A stretch of 64,000 nt of DNA from Citromicrobium sp. JLT1363 (lineage in GTDB: Bacteria; Pseudomonadota; Alphaproteobacteria; Sphingomonadales; Sphingomonadaceae): NCBI RefSeq assembly GCF_000186705.1, contig NZ_AEUE01000001.1, forward strand, positions 62,001 through 126,000. The letters are read 5' to 3'. Positions 1 through 8,882 of this stretch are shown one piece after another. Every line of letters begins with the position of its first letter. Positions within the stretch are counted from its first letter, which is position 1. Under the pieces are notes generated by a model. The model saw only the letters and a program-made list of their open reading frames with translations, had not been told where the DNA came from and searched no databases. The position numbers and the translations under genes were made by a program.

Positions 1-1
1 T

Positions 2-1492
2 GCCAATATATTCATCGCACTGGGACTTCTAATCACTTTCCTGGGCATCATCGCAGCCCTTTCGACACTTGATTTCAGCGGCGGTGTCGACGCGATGCAG
101 GAGCGGCTCAATGACTTGATGAAGGTCGCTGGAGCAAAGTTCTGGGCTTCGGTGGGAGGCATCGTGGCCTCCATCATTCTTCGTTCCTATGACTACCGGT
201 TCGGCAAGCGGATCAATGACGGATTATCCATGCTCTGCGACAAGCTCGAGCATGGGATGGCTTATCTGCCACCGCAACGTATTGCGAGCGATCAGCTTGA
301 ACAACTTAAAGAACAAACGCCGGCACTCCGTGCCTTCTCAGAGCAGCTTGCTGCCGCCCTCGATGGCGCTTTGGAGAAGCAGATGGCTCCCATGATCACC
401 CATCTCGGATCGATCCAGCAGGGCATAGACAAGATCAGCGGCGGTGGCGGTGAAGCCGTCCGCGACGCGATCGCTTCAAGCGCTGGCGCTGAAATGGCCG
501 GGCTGGCGGATGCCATTGGCGCGATGACACATTCCATGGCTTCGATGTCTGAACGGATCGAAAAACAGAGCGGTGAAGCTGATCGCCAAATCGAAGAAGC
601 TGTCAGACGCTTCGGTCAAGCCTCGGAAGAAATGCGTTCAGCGTTTGGGGAGCTTAGTCGTAACTTCGGCGTTGTTGCTGACCGCATGCGGGAAGAAAAT
701 GAGCAGGCCAGCGAACTTGCGAGGAAGCGGATGGACGAACTGCTGAGCAATCTCGGGAATACACTCGACGAGATGAAATCCGGTCTCGCCTCTGCTGCGA
801 GCGAGATGGGTGAAGCGTCTGCACAGGCCGCGAATGACGCGGCCCGGATCGGCCAAGAAGCAATGGAAAAATCTTTCTCACAGTTCGTTGAACGGTTCAA
901 TCAGACCGGCCAACCGCTGGTTGGCAGCATGAAAGATGCAGGTGAAGCCATCTCGTCGTCTGCGGATGGCCTTTCCAGTGCGCAAAGCGCCATCGGAGAT
1001 CACGCGCGTGCGATTGAGCAAGTAGCAGCGCGATCAAGTGATCTCGCTTCTGCTTTCGGAACGGTGGCCAACGACGTCGAGGCGGCTACGGCCCCTGTCC
1101 GTCAGTCGGCAGCTTCCATCGCTGAAGCAGTCAAATCCGTTGAATCTATCGTTTCAAACAATGCGCAGTCGTCCGAAAGTGCACGCGACGAGATGCGCCA
1201 ACTTGCCGCAGCGCTAAACGAGACCGCGACTGCCGCCTCCTCCGCATGGTCTGAATATCGCGCTCGTTTCGAAGACGTGGACAGAGCTCTAGGCGATGCG
1301 ATCGAGAAGATTTCTGACGCTGCGGGCAACCATGCTTCGAACCTCAACGAGCGGGTCGGCCAGATCGACAAAGCGCTGGGCGATGGGGTGGCGCAGCTCG
1401 CCGGCGCTCTCGAACCTCTCACGACCTTGCGGGATACCGTCGAGGAACTTGCTGGCATCCTTGCCAACCAGAACAGGGAAGCCGCTGAATAA
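2..1492 (+). CDS. zorA: ZorA, MotA/ExbB-like proton channel subunit of a type I Zorya system (5' end outside window)
   Basis: The reading frame is open from the first codon of the window, so the true start lies to the left. The first visible ATG, at 95, is inside the gene, because a membrane helix (IFIALGLLITFLGIIAAL) precedes it. A second hydrophobic segment (FWASVGGIVASIIL) sits where MotA-type proteins have their last helix. After it come some 370 residues rich in Ala, Glu, Ser and Arg with helical heptad character. ZorA is known to form the pentameric inner-membrane channel with such a long cytoplasmic tail. The tail is thought to pass the signal of phage perturbation from the envelope to the cytoplasmic effectors. 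The stop codon shares one base with the zorB start. Identification rests on the MotA-like helices, the long tail and the zorBCD order that follows. Confidence 0.88.
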   Translation, partial: ANIFIALGLLITFLGIIAALSTLDFSGGVDAMQERLNDLMKVAGAKFWASVGGIVASIILRSYDYRFGKRINDGLSMLCDKLEHGMAYLPPQRIASDQLEQLKEQTPALRAFSEQLAAALDGALEKQMAPMITHLGSIQQGIDKISGGGGEAVRDAIASSAGAEMAGLADAIGAMTHSMASMSERIEKQSGEADRQIEEAVRRFGQASEEMRSAFGELSRNFGVVADRMREENEQASELARKRMDELLSNLGNTLDEMKSGLASAASEMGEASAQAANDAARIGQEAMEKSFSQFVERFNQTGQPLVGSMKDAGEAISSSADGLSSAQSAIGDHARAIEQVAARSSDLASAFGTVANDVEAATAPVRQSAASIAEAVKSVESIVSNNAQSSESARDEMRQLAAALNETATAASSAWSEYRARFEDVDRALGDAIEKISDAAGNHASNLNERVGQIDKALGDGVAQLAGALEPLTTLRDTVEELAGILANQNREAAE

Positions 1493-2220
1493 TGGAAGGC
1501 GTGGTCCGCCGGAAGCCGCCTGAGGAGGGCGAAAGCTATTTTATGTCCATGACGGACATGATGGTCGGCCTGCTTCTTATCTTCATTATCCTGTTGGCCT
1601 ACTTTGCCCTCAATCTGCAGACGAAAACCGAGGAGCTGACAGGCGCTAACAGGACCCGCGCCGAGATCCTCAACGATCTGCAGCAGTCCCTGAAAGACCG
1701 AGGGCTCAAAGTGGAAATCGACACCAAGACCGGAGTTCTGAGGCTCCCCGACGACGTCCTGTTCGACAAAGGCCAATGGGAACTGACGGAGAGGGGGCAG
1801 GCTGCCATCAGCAAAGTTGCCAACGCCATGGTCGAAGTCCTGCCTTGTTATACCGCTTCCGATCTTTGCGAAGGCGAACGCTCACCCCACTTGATCGACG
1901 CTGTCTTTGTCGAGGGGCACACGGACTCTGACGTGATGTCTGGCGGCATCAACAACTATGGACTTTCTGTGCGCCGGGCAGAAACAACTTTCACCATGCT
2001 CCAGCGCAACCAACCGGCCCTTCGCGGCTTTCTTAATAGACCGGCGGTAGAGGACGGCGCGGCGCCAATCCTAAGTCTGAGTGGTTACGGTCCTGACCGT
2101 CCTGTTGATCGTGGCGATTCCGAAGAAGCCAAGAAGCGTAATCGTCGGATCGACTTGCGCTTCCTGATGACGACGCCAAGCGCAGGCCTCGACCGCGACA
2201 TATTGAGTCAGGAGCAATGA
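1492..2220 (+). CDS. zorB: ZorB, MotB/OmpA-like peptidoglycan-binding stator subunit
   Basis: This is a 242-residue protein with one N-terminal membrane helix (residues about 20–45). An aspartate at residue 22, in the stretch SMTDMMVGLLL, is at the place of the proton-carrying Asp of MotB and ZorB proteins. The periplasmic part is an OmpA-like fold with the motif VEGHTDSD and the late signature KKRNRRIDLRF, both used by this family to bind peptidoglycan. In Zorya, ZorB dimers sit inside the ZorA pentamer and tie the channel to the cell wall. The start ATG overlaps the zorA stop by one base and the stop overlaps the zorC start as ATGA, so the subunits are translationally coupled. Confidence 0.92.
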   Translation: MEGVVRRKPPEEGESYFMSMTDMMVGLLLIFIILLAYFALNLQTKTEELTGANRTRAEILNDLQQSLKDRGLKVEIDTKTGVLRLPDDVLFDKGQWELTERGQAAISKVANAMVEVLPCYTASDLCEGERSPHLIDAVFVEGHTDSDVMSGGINNYGLSVRRAETTFTMLQRNQPALRGFLNRPAVEDGAAPILSLSGYGPDRPVDRGDSEEAKKRNRRIDLRFLMTTPSAGLDRDILSQEQ

Positions 2221-3623
2221 GTTCGCTGCGGTCTGCAATTGCAAGAATGGATGCCTTGGCATCCACCGGACTGGCGAAACCTCCGACGACACAGCCCGAG
2301 TTGCAGCGACAATTAGCCAAGCTTGATGCATGTGTGGGCGAAGCAGAGCCCGTCATCGAACTTAAGCCATTCCTGCGAGGCGCGGCCGATACGGGTGCAA
2401 ACGGCTTGCCGCGGTTTCAACTCAACAGGGTTCTGCGCGGAGCATGGTGCGACCCGGAGTTCGATGACCTGGGCGTTGCGGCGCTAGAACGGGCCGAAGT
2501 CGACCATCGGCGCAGTTCCGACCAGGCCGTGATCAATGGCTACCTTACCTATTTCCCAACGGAACGCTCGATCATGCCGATGCTTGCAGGAGCTGCCTCC
2601 CGGGCCGCCGGTCGGCATGACTGGGCGTGGCGCGGGCGTGGAGCAAGGTGGGATCTGTTCAGGCCGCAGATAGGACCAACCAAAGTGGCACGCGATTTTG
2701 TTGCGCGCGACGCGGATGGCATTTCCTTCTTGATGCGCGAGACGGGCCTTGGCGCAAACCTTGCGGCAACCGGGTTTGGTCAGGCAACTTTTGCCGAAAC
2801 CTGCAAAGCGACCGCAGAGCTTCAGCCTGCAGAAGCAATCGGCCCGCAGCGCAGTATCTTGCGTATGTTTGATACAGAAGCGCAGGCAGGACAGTTGGAA
2901 CTGGTTGTCCGCAGCCTGCTAGAGCCCTGGATCAGGACCAAACCCGAACCCGAGCATCGAAAGGCAATTTCCGAGTTTCTGCTCGATCAGGTGGGTGATC
3001 CGCGTCTCCAGCGCACCCGGTGGGACAGGATCGTGCGATCACTCGCCGAGTCGATCGGTGGAGAACGTGCGCGCGAGGTCACTCAGGTGTTCAAGCGCTG
3101 GCTTACCGAGGTCGCGATGCGCGAGTTCTTCCGCGCCATTGCAAAAACCACGGATCGGCCCGATCAGTGGGCACAGCGCGAGAAATTCTGGATGGCATAC
3201 CTCGATGAGGGCCTCGTCAGCGATGCATGGCCCGCTTTGGGGATCCGGGCGCGCAACAGGATCGAGGATCTCATTCGTCAAAGTGGTGAACGCCCGGAAT
3301 ATGGCATCATTCGGGGGGGGGCTGCTTCGTCGTCATCTATTATCATGCAGATAGGCGATCTGCGCATATCAGAATGGAGCGATAACGGATCTTGCCGTTT
3401 CTGGAGTGACACCGATCCCGGAGCACCGAAACTCTACGTAAAGGTCTACGACGGCGGGAAGCTGCGGACCACCAGTGGACGGTCGGATTTCGAATATGAG
3501 TCTCACGTCCCTGCAAGTCCTGGATGGGAAGGCAAGTTCGCCGGTATCATCCATCGCCGGACATCAATCGCGCATCCCCATTTCGGGAGAGGCCGTGGCC
3601 GCAACTGGAATGATCGATGGTAA
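2217..3623 (+). CDS. zorC: ZorC, EH_signature-domain protein of type I Zorya
   Basis: A 468-residue soluble protein with the composition and position of ZorC. The central part (GYLTYFPTERSIMPML, then WRGRGARWDLF) fits the EH_signature family that defines ZorC. The C-terminal region (LRISEWSDNGSCRFW, PKLYVKVYDG) resembles the end of other ZorC proteins as I recall them. ZorC works with ZorD in the cytoplasm as the DNA-recognising arm of type I systems; its exact biochemistry is less clear than that of ZorA and ZorB. The gene starts with an ATGA overlap with zorB and overlaps zorD by seven bases. A tract of nine G near codon 366 is the notable oddity, since one gained or lost base there would remove about the last 100 residues. 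Confidence 0.88.
   Translation: MSSLRSAIARMDALASTGLAKPPTTQPELQRQLAKLDACVGEAEPVIELKPFLRGAADTGANGLPRFQLNRVLRGAWCDPEFDDLGVAALERAEVDHRRSSDQAVINGYLTYFPTERSIMPMLAGAASRAAGRHDWAWRGRGARWDLFRPQIGPTKVARDFVARDADGISFLMRETGLGANLAATGFGQATFAETCKATAELQPAEAIGPQRSILRMFDTEAQAGQLELVVRSLLEPWIRTKPEPEHRKAISEFLLDQVGDPRLQRTRWDRIVRSLAESIGGERAREVTQVFKRWLTEVAMREFFRAIAKTTDRPDQWAQREKFWMAYLDEGLVSDAWPALGIRARNRIEDLIRQSGERPEYGIIRGGAASSSSIIMQIGDLRISEWSDNGSCRFWSDTDPGAPKLYVKVYDGGKLRTTSGRSDFEYESHVPASPGWEGKFAGIIHRRTSIAHPHFGRGRGRNWNDRW
3313..3321 (+). repeat. Homopolymer of nine G inside zorC
   Basis: Nine consecutive G bases lie within the coding frame (Ile-Arg-Gly-Gly-Ala). They are in frame as given. G tracts of this length can slip during replication and switch a gene on and off, and they are also a frequent sequencing error site. 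Confidence 0.9.
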
Positions 3624-6600
3624 CGACCAAGTTCATTGCCACACAGAACGAGGACGGTGGCGAGACGATTGCACTTCTCCGCGAACAGCCGGGCGGGCTT
3701 TTCCGGCGAGCATCGAGCGAAATCGTGCCCGTCCCGGAGTGGCCTAGAGTAGCCCCCGAAGCTGGCCAAGCCGCTCTGGCGCTGGCTCGAGCTCTCGATG
3801 ATGATGGTCAGATAAGCGAAGAGGCGGAGGGCATAGTCCTTCCACCGCAGATCGTTGCACGGCTCGATGAGGCCGACGCATTCGCACTCGGTCTTCCGCC
3901 AGCCACGTCGATGACCCTTCAGCTCAACTCAGGGGGTTCGCTCGCTGAAGGAACAATCAAAGTCGATACGAAATGGGTTCGCCGCGGTGGCCTGCCGGTT
4001 CGAGCCGACATCGCTGGCGCGCGTCTTCGAGACGGCGGGCGTGTCGGACGAATTCCCGAGCCGATCTACTCGGCCTTCCAGTCCGCACTCGCAGTCAACG
4101 CGGCGGGTGATCCCGATCAGCGCCGTGCTTTCTTTGCCGAGCTTCGTTCGAAGCTCGGAGACGATATCGGCACCGGGATTGAGGCGGATGGCTTTCTCGA
4201 CCGTGTCCGGATTGCTTATGCCGCCAATTTTTCGCTCAACGCAAAGACCGACCATGGACGTTTCGACTTCGACCCAGTCCTCTTCTCCAAGAACGCAAGC
4301 GAGAGCGCTGAGGGTGATCTGGTCGACGAAGAAGAAGCGTCGCTGCTTACCCCCCAGGACAATCAGCATTTTCAGCGTAGGTTCCGAGGCCAGGAGGGCG
4401 GGCGGCGAAGCTATCTGCTTTCAGACGGGACGCTCCTTTTTCTCGACCCGATGCTGGGCAAAGCTCTCGACATTGTGCGCGCAAAGCAAGTGGGCACCTC
4501 CCGAGAGAAGCGCGAATTTCTGCGTTCCCCGCAGCGTGTCCTTCGAGAAGAGCTCAAGCTAGACGCGAGTGGCGACGACGAAGCCGCTGATTGCCTCTTC
4601 ATCGAGACACAGCAATTCTCCGAGCGGGTCAGTGGGATCGAGGTCTGGCAAAAGCCGGTCCTTCCCTGGATCAAACCCAAACCAAACAGCTGGCTGCCAG
4701 AAGGATTTGGCCTACGGATCGGAGATCCACCCAATGCGCGCCACGTTCAACTAGCGCCTGGCGAAGCCGAAAAACTTGCCGACGATGTCGAGATGGCGAT
4801 CGATGCATGTAAAGAAACAGTAAGCTGGGCTGCTGAAGAAATCCCGGCTACTCCGGCAACACTTCAGGCTGCCCGCGCAATTGCGAACCTTGAAGACGAG
4901 ATAAGCTGGGTTCGCGAAGAGCGCGCAGAGTTCGAGCTACCACCGACAGAGACTGCTGAAATCTTCTTCCTTCAGGTCGGTGAGAATTTCGAGCAACTAG
5001 ATTATGCGCGCCTGCCTCGTCCGAGTACCGGAGTGACGTCTTTTGAGCCTCCCGAGCTCCCGAACGGTATGAGGTCAAATCCCAAGCCTCATCAGGTGCA
5101 AGCGTTCGCCTGGTTTGCAGAAGCTTGGGAACGGCGACTACCGGGAGTTTTGCTCGCCGACGATATGGGGCTCGGGAAGACCTTCCAAGCGCTGATGTTC
5201 TTGCTGTGGGTGCGCCAGCGATCATCGCAGCGGAAGCCCGTTCTGATCATCGCACCAGCAGGGCTGCTGCGAAACTGGCAAGCCGAAATTTCGCAGCATA
5301 TTGATTCTGGTCTTTTGGGGCCGGTTGTAGAAGCGTTTGGCGCGAATCTGCGAAATTTTCGTCTTGAAGCCGGGAGCGATATCCGCGGTGGAACATCGCG
5401 ACTCGACGCGTCCGAATGGACCGACGCCGGTATCGTGCTGACGACCTATGAGACGATGCGTGACTATCACATGAGCTTCGCGCGTATTCCCTTCGCGGCA
5501 ATCGTCTACGATGAAATTCAAAAGCTGAAAAATCCTGCCAGCCAAATGACCCGCGCGGCGAAGGCGTTGAACGGGAGAATTCAAGTCGCAATGACTGGCA
5601 CCCCAGTCGAGAACCGATTGCAGGATCTATGGTCGATCGCGGATACGGTGTATCCGGGCTTTTTGGGGTCTAGCCGAGAGTTCGAGAACAGCTTCCCGCC
5701 GAACGATCTCGATCGACTTCGCGATCTGCAAAGCCGTCTGACCGAACGAGACGGAGAATTGCCACCCTTTATGCTTCGCCGCATGAAGGACGAGATACTC
5801 ACGGGCCTCCCTGAGAAAAGTTCGCGCAAATATTCGGTCAAGATGCCGGTGGCACAAGCTCAGGCTTACGACCTTGTGCTTGCTAGGGCCCGAGCACTGC
5901 GGGAAAGCGGTGAGCAGGGAGCGATGCTCAAGGTCCTCCACATGCTGCGGGGAACATCGCTCCACCCCTCGCCGCCGCGTGGTGTCACGGATATCGATGA
6001 ATACATCGGGCAATCTGCGCGATTGCAAAAGACCTTCGATATCCTCGAAGAGGTCAAGGAACGCGGCGAGAAGGCACTCCTTTTCTGCGAAGATCTTGAG
6101 ATGCAGGCATTTCTCGCAACAGCGATCCAAGAACGCTTTTCGCTTAGTCAACGACCGATGTGCATTAGCGGCAAAGTGGCTGGCCATAAGCGCCAGGAGA
6201 TGGTCACCCGGTTTCAAAGTTCGCCGGCACCTTTCGACGTTCTCATTCTATCGCCGAAAGCGGGCGGTGTTGGACTGACAATCACCGCCGCAAACAATGT
6301 GATCCATCTTTCCCGGTGGTGGAACCCAGCGGTCGAAGACCAGGCGACCGACCGGGCCTACCGGATCGGACAGACCAGACCAGTGACCATCCACATCCCG
6401 ATGGCTGTCCATCCGGATGAGGCAATTGGGCCCTCGAGCTTTGACGAACGTCTCGATGAACTGATGGAGCGCAAGCGCTCCTTGAGCCGGGGGCTGCTCA
6501 TGCCACCGGAAAGCGACTGTGATGTGGAGGACCTGCTTTCCGGCGTGCTCAATGGCCGCTCGTCAGGACAGCAGGATGCGAGCAGCTTGCCAGGCATCCC

Positions 6601-7429
6601 CAGAGAGATTGAGGCGGATGGAGAAAATGATCGGCAAGAGGTCGGCGATCAAGAGCCTGAGGCGTCCTCTGATTCACCAATGGCGTCAGAGATCAATGAA
6701 CCAGCAGGTTATGGCAAGATTCCCGACCCGCTCGAAAATCCGACCGAGGATGATGAGGCTGAGGCAGCCACCAACGATACAGACAAGAAATCCCCATCGA
6801 GTCATTCCTCGGAAGAAGCAGCGCCTTCGGCACCGCCCAAGGCCGCAGAAAATGTCCGCCCTATCGACGCTGGGGAGCAAACTCGCCGCCCCATCCTGTC
6901 CCTGGGCACGCCGGTTGAAGCAGCAGAGGCGCGCGCAACCTCGGTTCAACGGGTTGTCTTCGAGCAATACGGGCAGCGAGACTGGACTATCTTCGAACAA
7001 TACGCTCGCGATGCACGAATAGATTGGCTCGAAATCCAGGATCCCTATTGCTGTGCAAACGAGCTGGCGCGTGGGCGCCTAATCAACTTCATCAGTCGGT
7101 TCGAGTGCCTCGCTTCTGAACTAACGGCCGTCCAAATCATCGCTTTTGATGCAGACTCGGTGCAATCGCGCACGCCAGAAAGCACGCCAGAGCAGCGCCG
7201 AGACCTCGAAGAGCGCTGGAACCGCATGTTCCCTTCCGTATCCCTTCATTTAGCCCAGAAATCCCGGCGATCGACTGGCGATCTGCATGATCGCTTCGTC
7301 AGGGCCAAGCTGGAGAATGGAGACCGCGTAGTATGGGATTTGGGTCGAGGTGTTGACGGCGTCATGAGTGCACGTTGGTCATGTGTGGTGAACGCCTTTT
7401 ACGAAACCTCTGCGGGGGTAACGAAATGA
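3617..7429 (+). CDS. zorD: ZorD, SNF2-type DNA translocase/helicase with an extra C-terminal HDR domain
   Basis: A 1270-residue protein. Residues about 500–930 form a complete SNF2-type helicase core: Walker A in ADDMGLGKTFQ (near 515), motif II as YDEIQ (near 630), motif III AMTGTPVENRLQDLWS, motif V GGVGLTITAANNV and motif VI ATDRAYRIGQ (near 910). In Zorya, ZorD is the DNA-degrading effector. The roughly 500 residues before the core show no motif I can name. After the core comes an acidic, proline- and serine-rich linker (about 975–1105). The last ~160 residues are a compact domain with LHDRFVRAKLENG and WDLGRGVDGV. That pair of motifs resembles the MIT_C/phospholipase D-like C-terminal domain (inference). 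The gene is longer than the ZorD proteins I know, at about 1080 residues. The stop overlaps the next start as ATGA. Confidence 0.9.
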   Translation: MVTTKFIATQNEDGGETIALLREQPGGLFRRASSEIVPVPEWPRVAPEAGQAALALARALDDDGQISEEAEGIVLPPQIVARLDEADAFALGLPPATSMTLQLNSGGSLAEGTIKVDTKWVRRGGLPVRADIAGARLRDGGRVGRIPEPIYSAFQSALAVNAAGDPDQRRAFFAELRSKLGDDIGTGIEADGFLDRVRIAYAANFSLNAKTDHGRFDFDPVLFSKNASESAEGDLVDEEEASLLTPQDNQHFQRRFRGQEGGRRSYLLSDGTLLFLDPMLGKALDIVRAKQVGTSREKREFLRSPQRVLREELKLDASGDDEAADCLFIETQQFSERVSGIEVWQKPVLPWIKPKPNSWLPEGFGLRIGDPPNARHVQLAPGEAEKLADDVEMAIDACKETVSWAAEEIPATPATLQAARAIANLEDEISWVREERAEFELPPTETAEIFFLQVGENFEQLDYARLPRPSTGVTSFEPPELPNGMRSNPKPHQVQAFAWFAEAWERRLPGVLLADDMGLGKTFQALMFLLWVRQRSSQRKPVLIIAPAGLLRNWQAEISQHIDSGLLGPVVEAFGANLRNFRLEAGSDIRGGTSRLDASEWTDAGIVLTTYETMRDYHMSFARIPFAAIVYDEIQKLKNPASQMTRAAKALNGRIQVAMTGTPVENRLQDLWSIADTVYPGFLGSSREFENSFPPNDLDRLRDLQSRLTERDGELPPFMLRRMKDEILTGLPEKSSRKYSVKMPVAQAQAYDLVLARARALRESGEQGAMLKVLHMLRGTSLHPSPPRGVTDIDEYIGQSARLQKTFDILEEVKERGEKALLFCEDLEMQAFLATAIQERFSLSQRPMCISGKVAGHKRQEMVTRFQSSPAPFDVLILSPKAGGVGLTITAANNVIHLSRWWNPAVEDQATDRAYRIGQTRPVTIHIPMAVHPDEAIGPSSFDERLDELMERKRSLSRGLLMPPESDCDVEDLLSGVLNGRSSGQQDASSLPGIPREIEADGENDRQEVGDQEPEASSDSPMASEINEPAGYGKIPDPLENPTEDDEAEAATNDTDKKSPSSHSSEEAAPSAPPKAAENVRPIDAGEQTRRPILSLGTPVEAAEARATSVQRVVFEQYGQRDWTIFEQYARDARIDWLEIQDPYCCANELARGRLINFISRFECLASELTAVQIIAFDADSVQSRTPESTPEQRRDLEERWNRMFPSVSLHLAQKSRRSTGDLHDRFVRAKLENGDRVVWDLGRGVDGVMSARWSCVVNAFYETSAGVTK

Positions 7430-7764
7430 CCAATCTGGAGAAGCTGGAAAGGCAGTTCGATCTAGCGATGTTCGAGGTCTATCGGCGCGCGAAGGATGAG
7501 GCCGGCTACAACGCAACGATGTTTCTCCAAATGCTCTCTGACACCAACGGGCGGCGAACCGCGAAGGCCCTCATCAACGCAGCAAAGCCCTCAGATGGTT
7601 ATACTGCCCTCTGCATTCGAGAACGTCTGGACCTGACTGTCGAAGCTTTGGTCATCGAAGACCAGCGCTGGCATCCCCTCTTCACTGAGGATGGGCTTAA
7701 ACGGGCACGGCGACGATTGAAGGAATATCGATACGAACCACGCTCAGCGCCGAAAGCAATATGA
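7426..7764 (+). CDS. Small conserved protein coupled to zorD, function unknown
   Basis: A 112-residue protein starting at the ATG that overlaps the zorD stop (ATGA). The upstream in-frame extension to 7375 lies wholly inside zorD and is rejected. The protein is mostly helical, with the stretches FEVYRRAKDEAGYNATMFLQML, GYTALCIRERLDLTVEAL and WHPLFTEDGLKRARRRL separated by short linkers. I recall a widespread family of about 110 residues with the same KPSDGYTAL...RLDLTVEAL...WHPLF pattern next to many kinds of genes, but no known function. There is no signal peptide, membrane segment or obvious catalytic motif. Its place as the last gene of the Zorya transcript suggests co-expression with ZorD, possibly as an accessory protein (inference). 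Confidence 0.75.
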   Translation: MTNLEKLERQFDLAMFEVYRRAKDEAGYNATMFLQMLSDTNGRRTAKALINAAKPSDGYTALCIRERLDLTVEALVIEDQRWHPLFTEDGLKRARRRLKEYRYEPRSAPKAI

Positions 7765-8286
7765 AATAGCGCCACCAGGGATAGTAACATCGGGCATAGG
7801 TGTGTGGGCAAGCCAATTTTGTAAAATGACTGGTTTGCAACTTGAATCGACCAGTCCGCGATGCCCTTATCGAGACCGCGAAGGCTGCCGTGCATTTTCC
7901 GTTGACTGTCCGCCTTGGCGGAACAAGCACGGTAACTGAGTTTGCGTTTCGTGTGACTTGGACTGCGAGTGGGTGTGACGTAGGGCTAGCAAAGGCGAAC
8001 CAGCAGTAGCGTCTCGTAGGGGGGATGAGAATGAGGTGTTCACCTCTCTCAACGAGCGTAGCGAGGCGTAGGTTTTGATTCCCTGCCCGGACCAGATCAA
8101 GAATCTTGGCCCCTTAGCCCCCTTAGCCGGCTCGCCGTGCCGCGACTTCAATCCTGCGCAACTCCAGACACCAGCCGGCTCCTTCCAGCCGAATCCTAAC
8201 GCAATAATTCGCGAATACACGGACCGTTTTTTAGCTGGATCGCTAATCCATTGACATCAGGGTTAGATTGTCTAGATCGACGATCC
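7765..8286. other. Gap between the two defence operons, no confident gene
   Basis: This stretch of about 520 bases has no convincing gene on either strand. One plus-strand open stretch, 7830–8009, reads as a plausible protein end (TAKAAVHFPLTVRLGG..., stop at 8007) but has no start or ribosome site, so it may be the relic of a lost gene. A short palindromic motif (GAGCGTAGCGAGGCGTAGG, near 8054–8073) resembles dispersed intergenic repeats. The right end carries the promoter-like sequence listed separately. Confidence 0.5.
8251..8279 (+). promoter_or_regulatory. Possible promoter of the type I restriction operon
   Basis: A perfect TTGACA (8251–8256) is followed after about 16 bases by TAGATC, a weak -10 box. 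Transcription would then start almost at the ATG at 8287, giving a leaderless mRNA; no Shine-Dalgarno sequence is visible before that ATG. Confidence 0.35.
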
Positions 8287-8880
8287 ATGGAGAAAACTTG
8301 CTCCCTTGATTCTATTGCGCTGATCAACAGCGGCGTCGCAGTCGACCGATCCGGCGGCGGCGCTCTTGCCGTGGTCGTAGGTGACGTTGGTGCCAAGGTG
8401 CTTATCGATACGGAGCTTGGTGAGGTTGCGATTGCTGGTGATGATGCGCGCCTGAAGGATTCGGACATACTCATCTCGCTGCGTGGCAAGCGGAACGGCT
8501 CGTCGGTCTTCATGGCAGCGAGGTTTGAAGGCCGGCCCGTTTATGCCTCGCTTGATGTGGCTGTCATCAGGCTGCGCCATCCAGATCAGATGAACGCGCT
8601 CGCGCTGTCGTTTTGGTTCAATCTCGAGAGCACCCAGCGACTTCTGTCAGTGCATCGAGTTGGCAGTCACGCGTTCAGGCTCCCGCTGCCAGCGCTCCGG
8701 AAATTTCAGGTTCCGCATTTCACCCCGCGTTCGGCCGACCTGTTCGTCCGCGCCGGCGTGGCTGGGCGGCAGGCGACGAAGATTGAGCGTGAAATAACGG
8801 ATCGCCGAGAGATCGTATTCGAAGAAATGATGACCCAGGCTGCCGCGCAATTTGTGGGTGGCGCAGGACGAGAGGATTAG
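8287..8880 (+). CDS. HsdS-like protein with a single target recognition domain
   Basis: A 197-residue protein from the ATG at 8287; a TTG start at 8251 would add 12 residues but overlaps the promoter-like TTGACA. The layout follows one half of a type I specificity subunit: a recognition domain with the LKDSDILISLRGKRNG stretch, then LPALRKFQVPHFTP, ending in a long helix (QATKIEREITDRREIVFEEM) like the conserved spacer of HsdS. A full HsdS has two such halves and about 400 residues. The stop lies two bases before hsdM, so it is read in the same operon. It may act as a half-subunit that dimerises, as split HsdS proteins do, or as an alternative specificity factor. The assignment comes from the pattern, not from alignment. 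Confidence 0.6.
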   Translation: MEKTCSLDSIALINSGVAVDRSGGGALAVVVGDVGAKVLIDTELGEVAIAGDDARLKDSDILISLRGKRNGSSVFMAARFEGRPVYASLDVAVIRLRHPDQMNALALSFWFNLESTQRLLSVHRVGSHAFRLPLPALRKFQVPHFTPRSADLFVRAGVAGRQATKIEREITDRREIVFEEMMTQAAAQFVGGAGRED

Positions 8881-8882
8881 TC

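Noticed and set aside
7867-8220. Minus-strand ORF of 117 codons in the gap between defence operons
   Set aside because: Composition is random-like, the ORF runs over a repeat-like palindrome (ASLRSLRE peptide), and it has no ribosome site.
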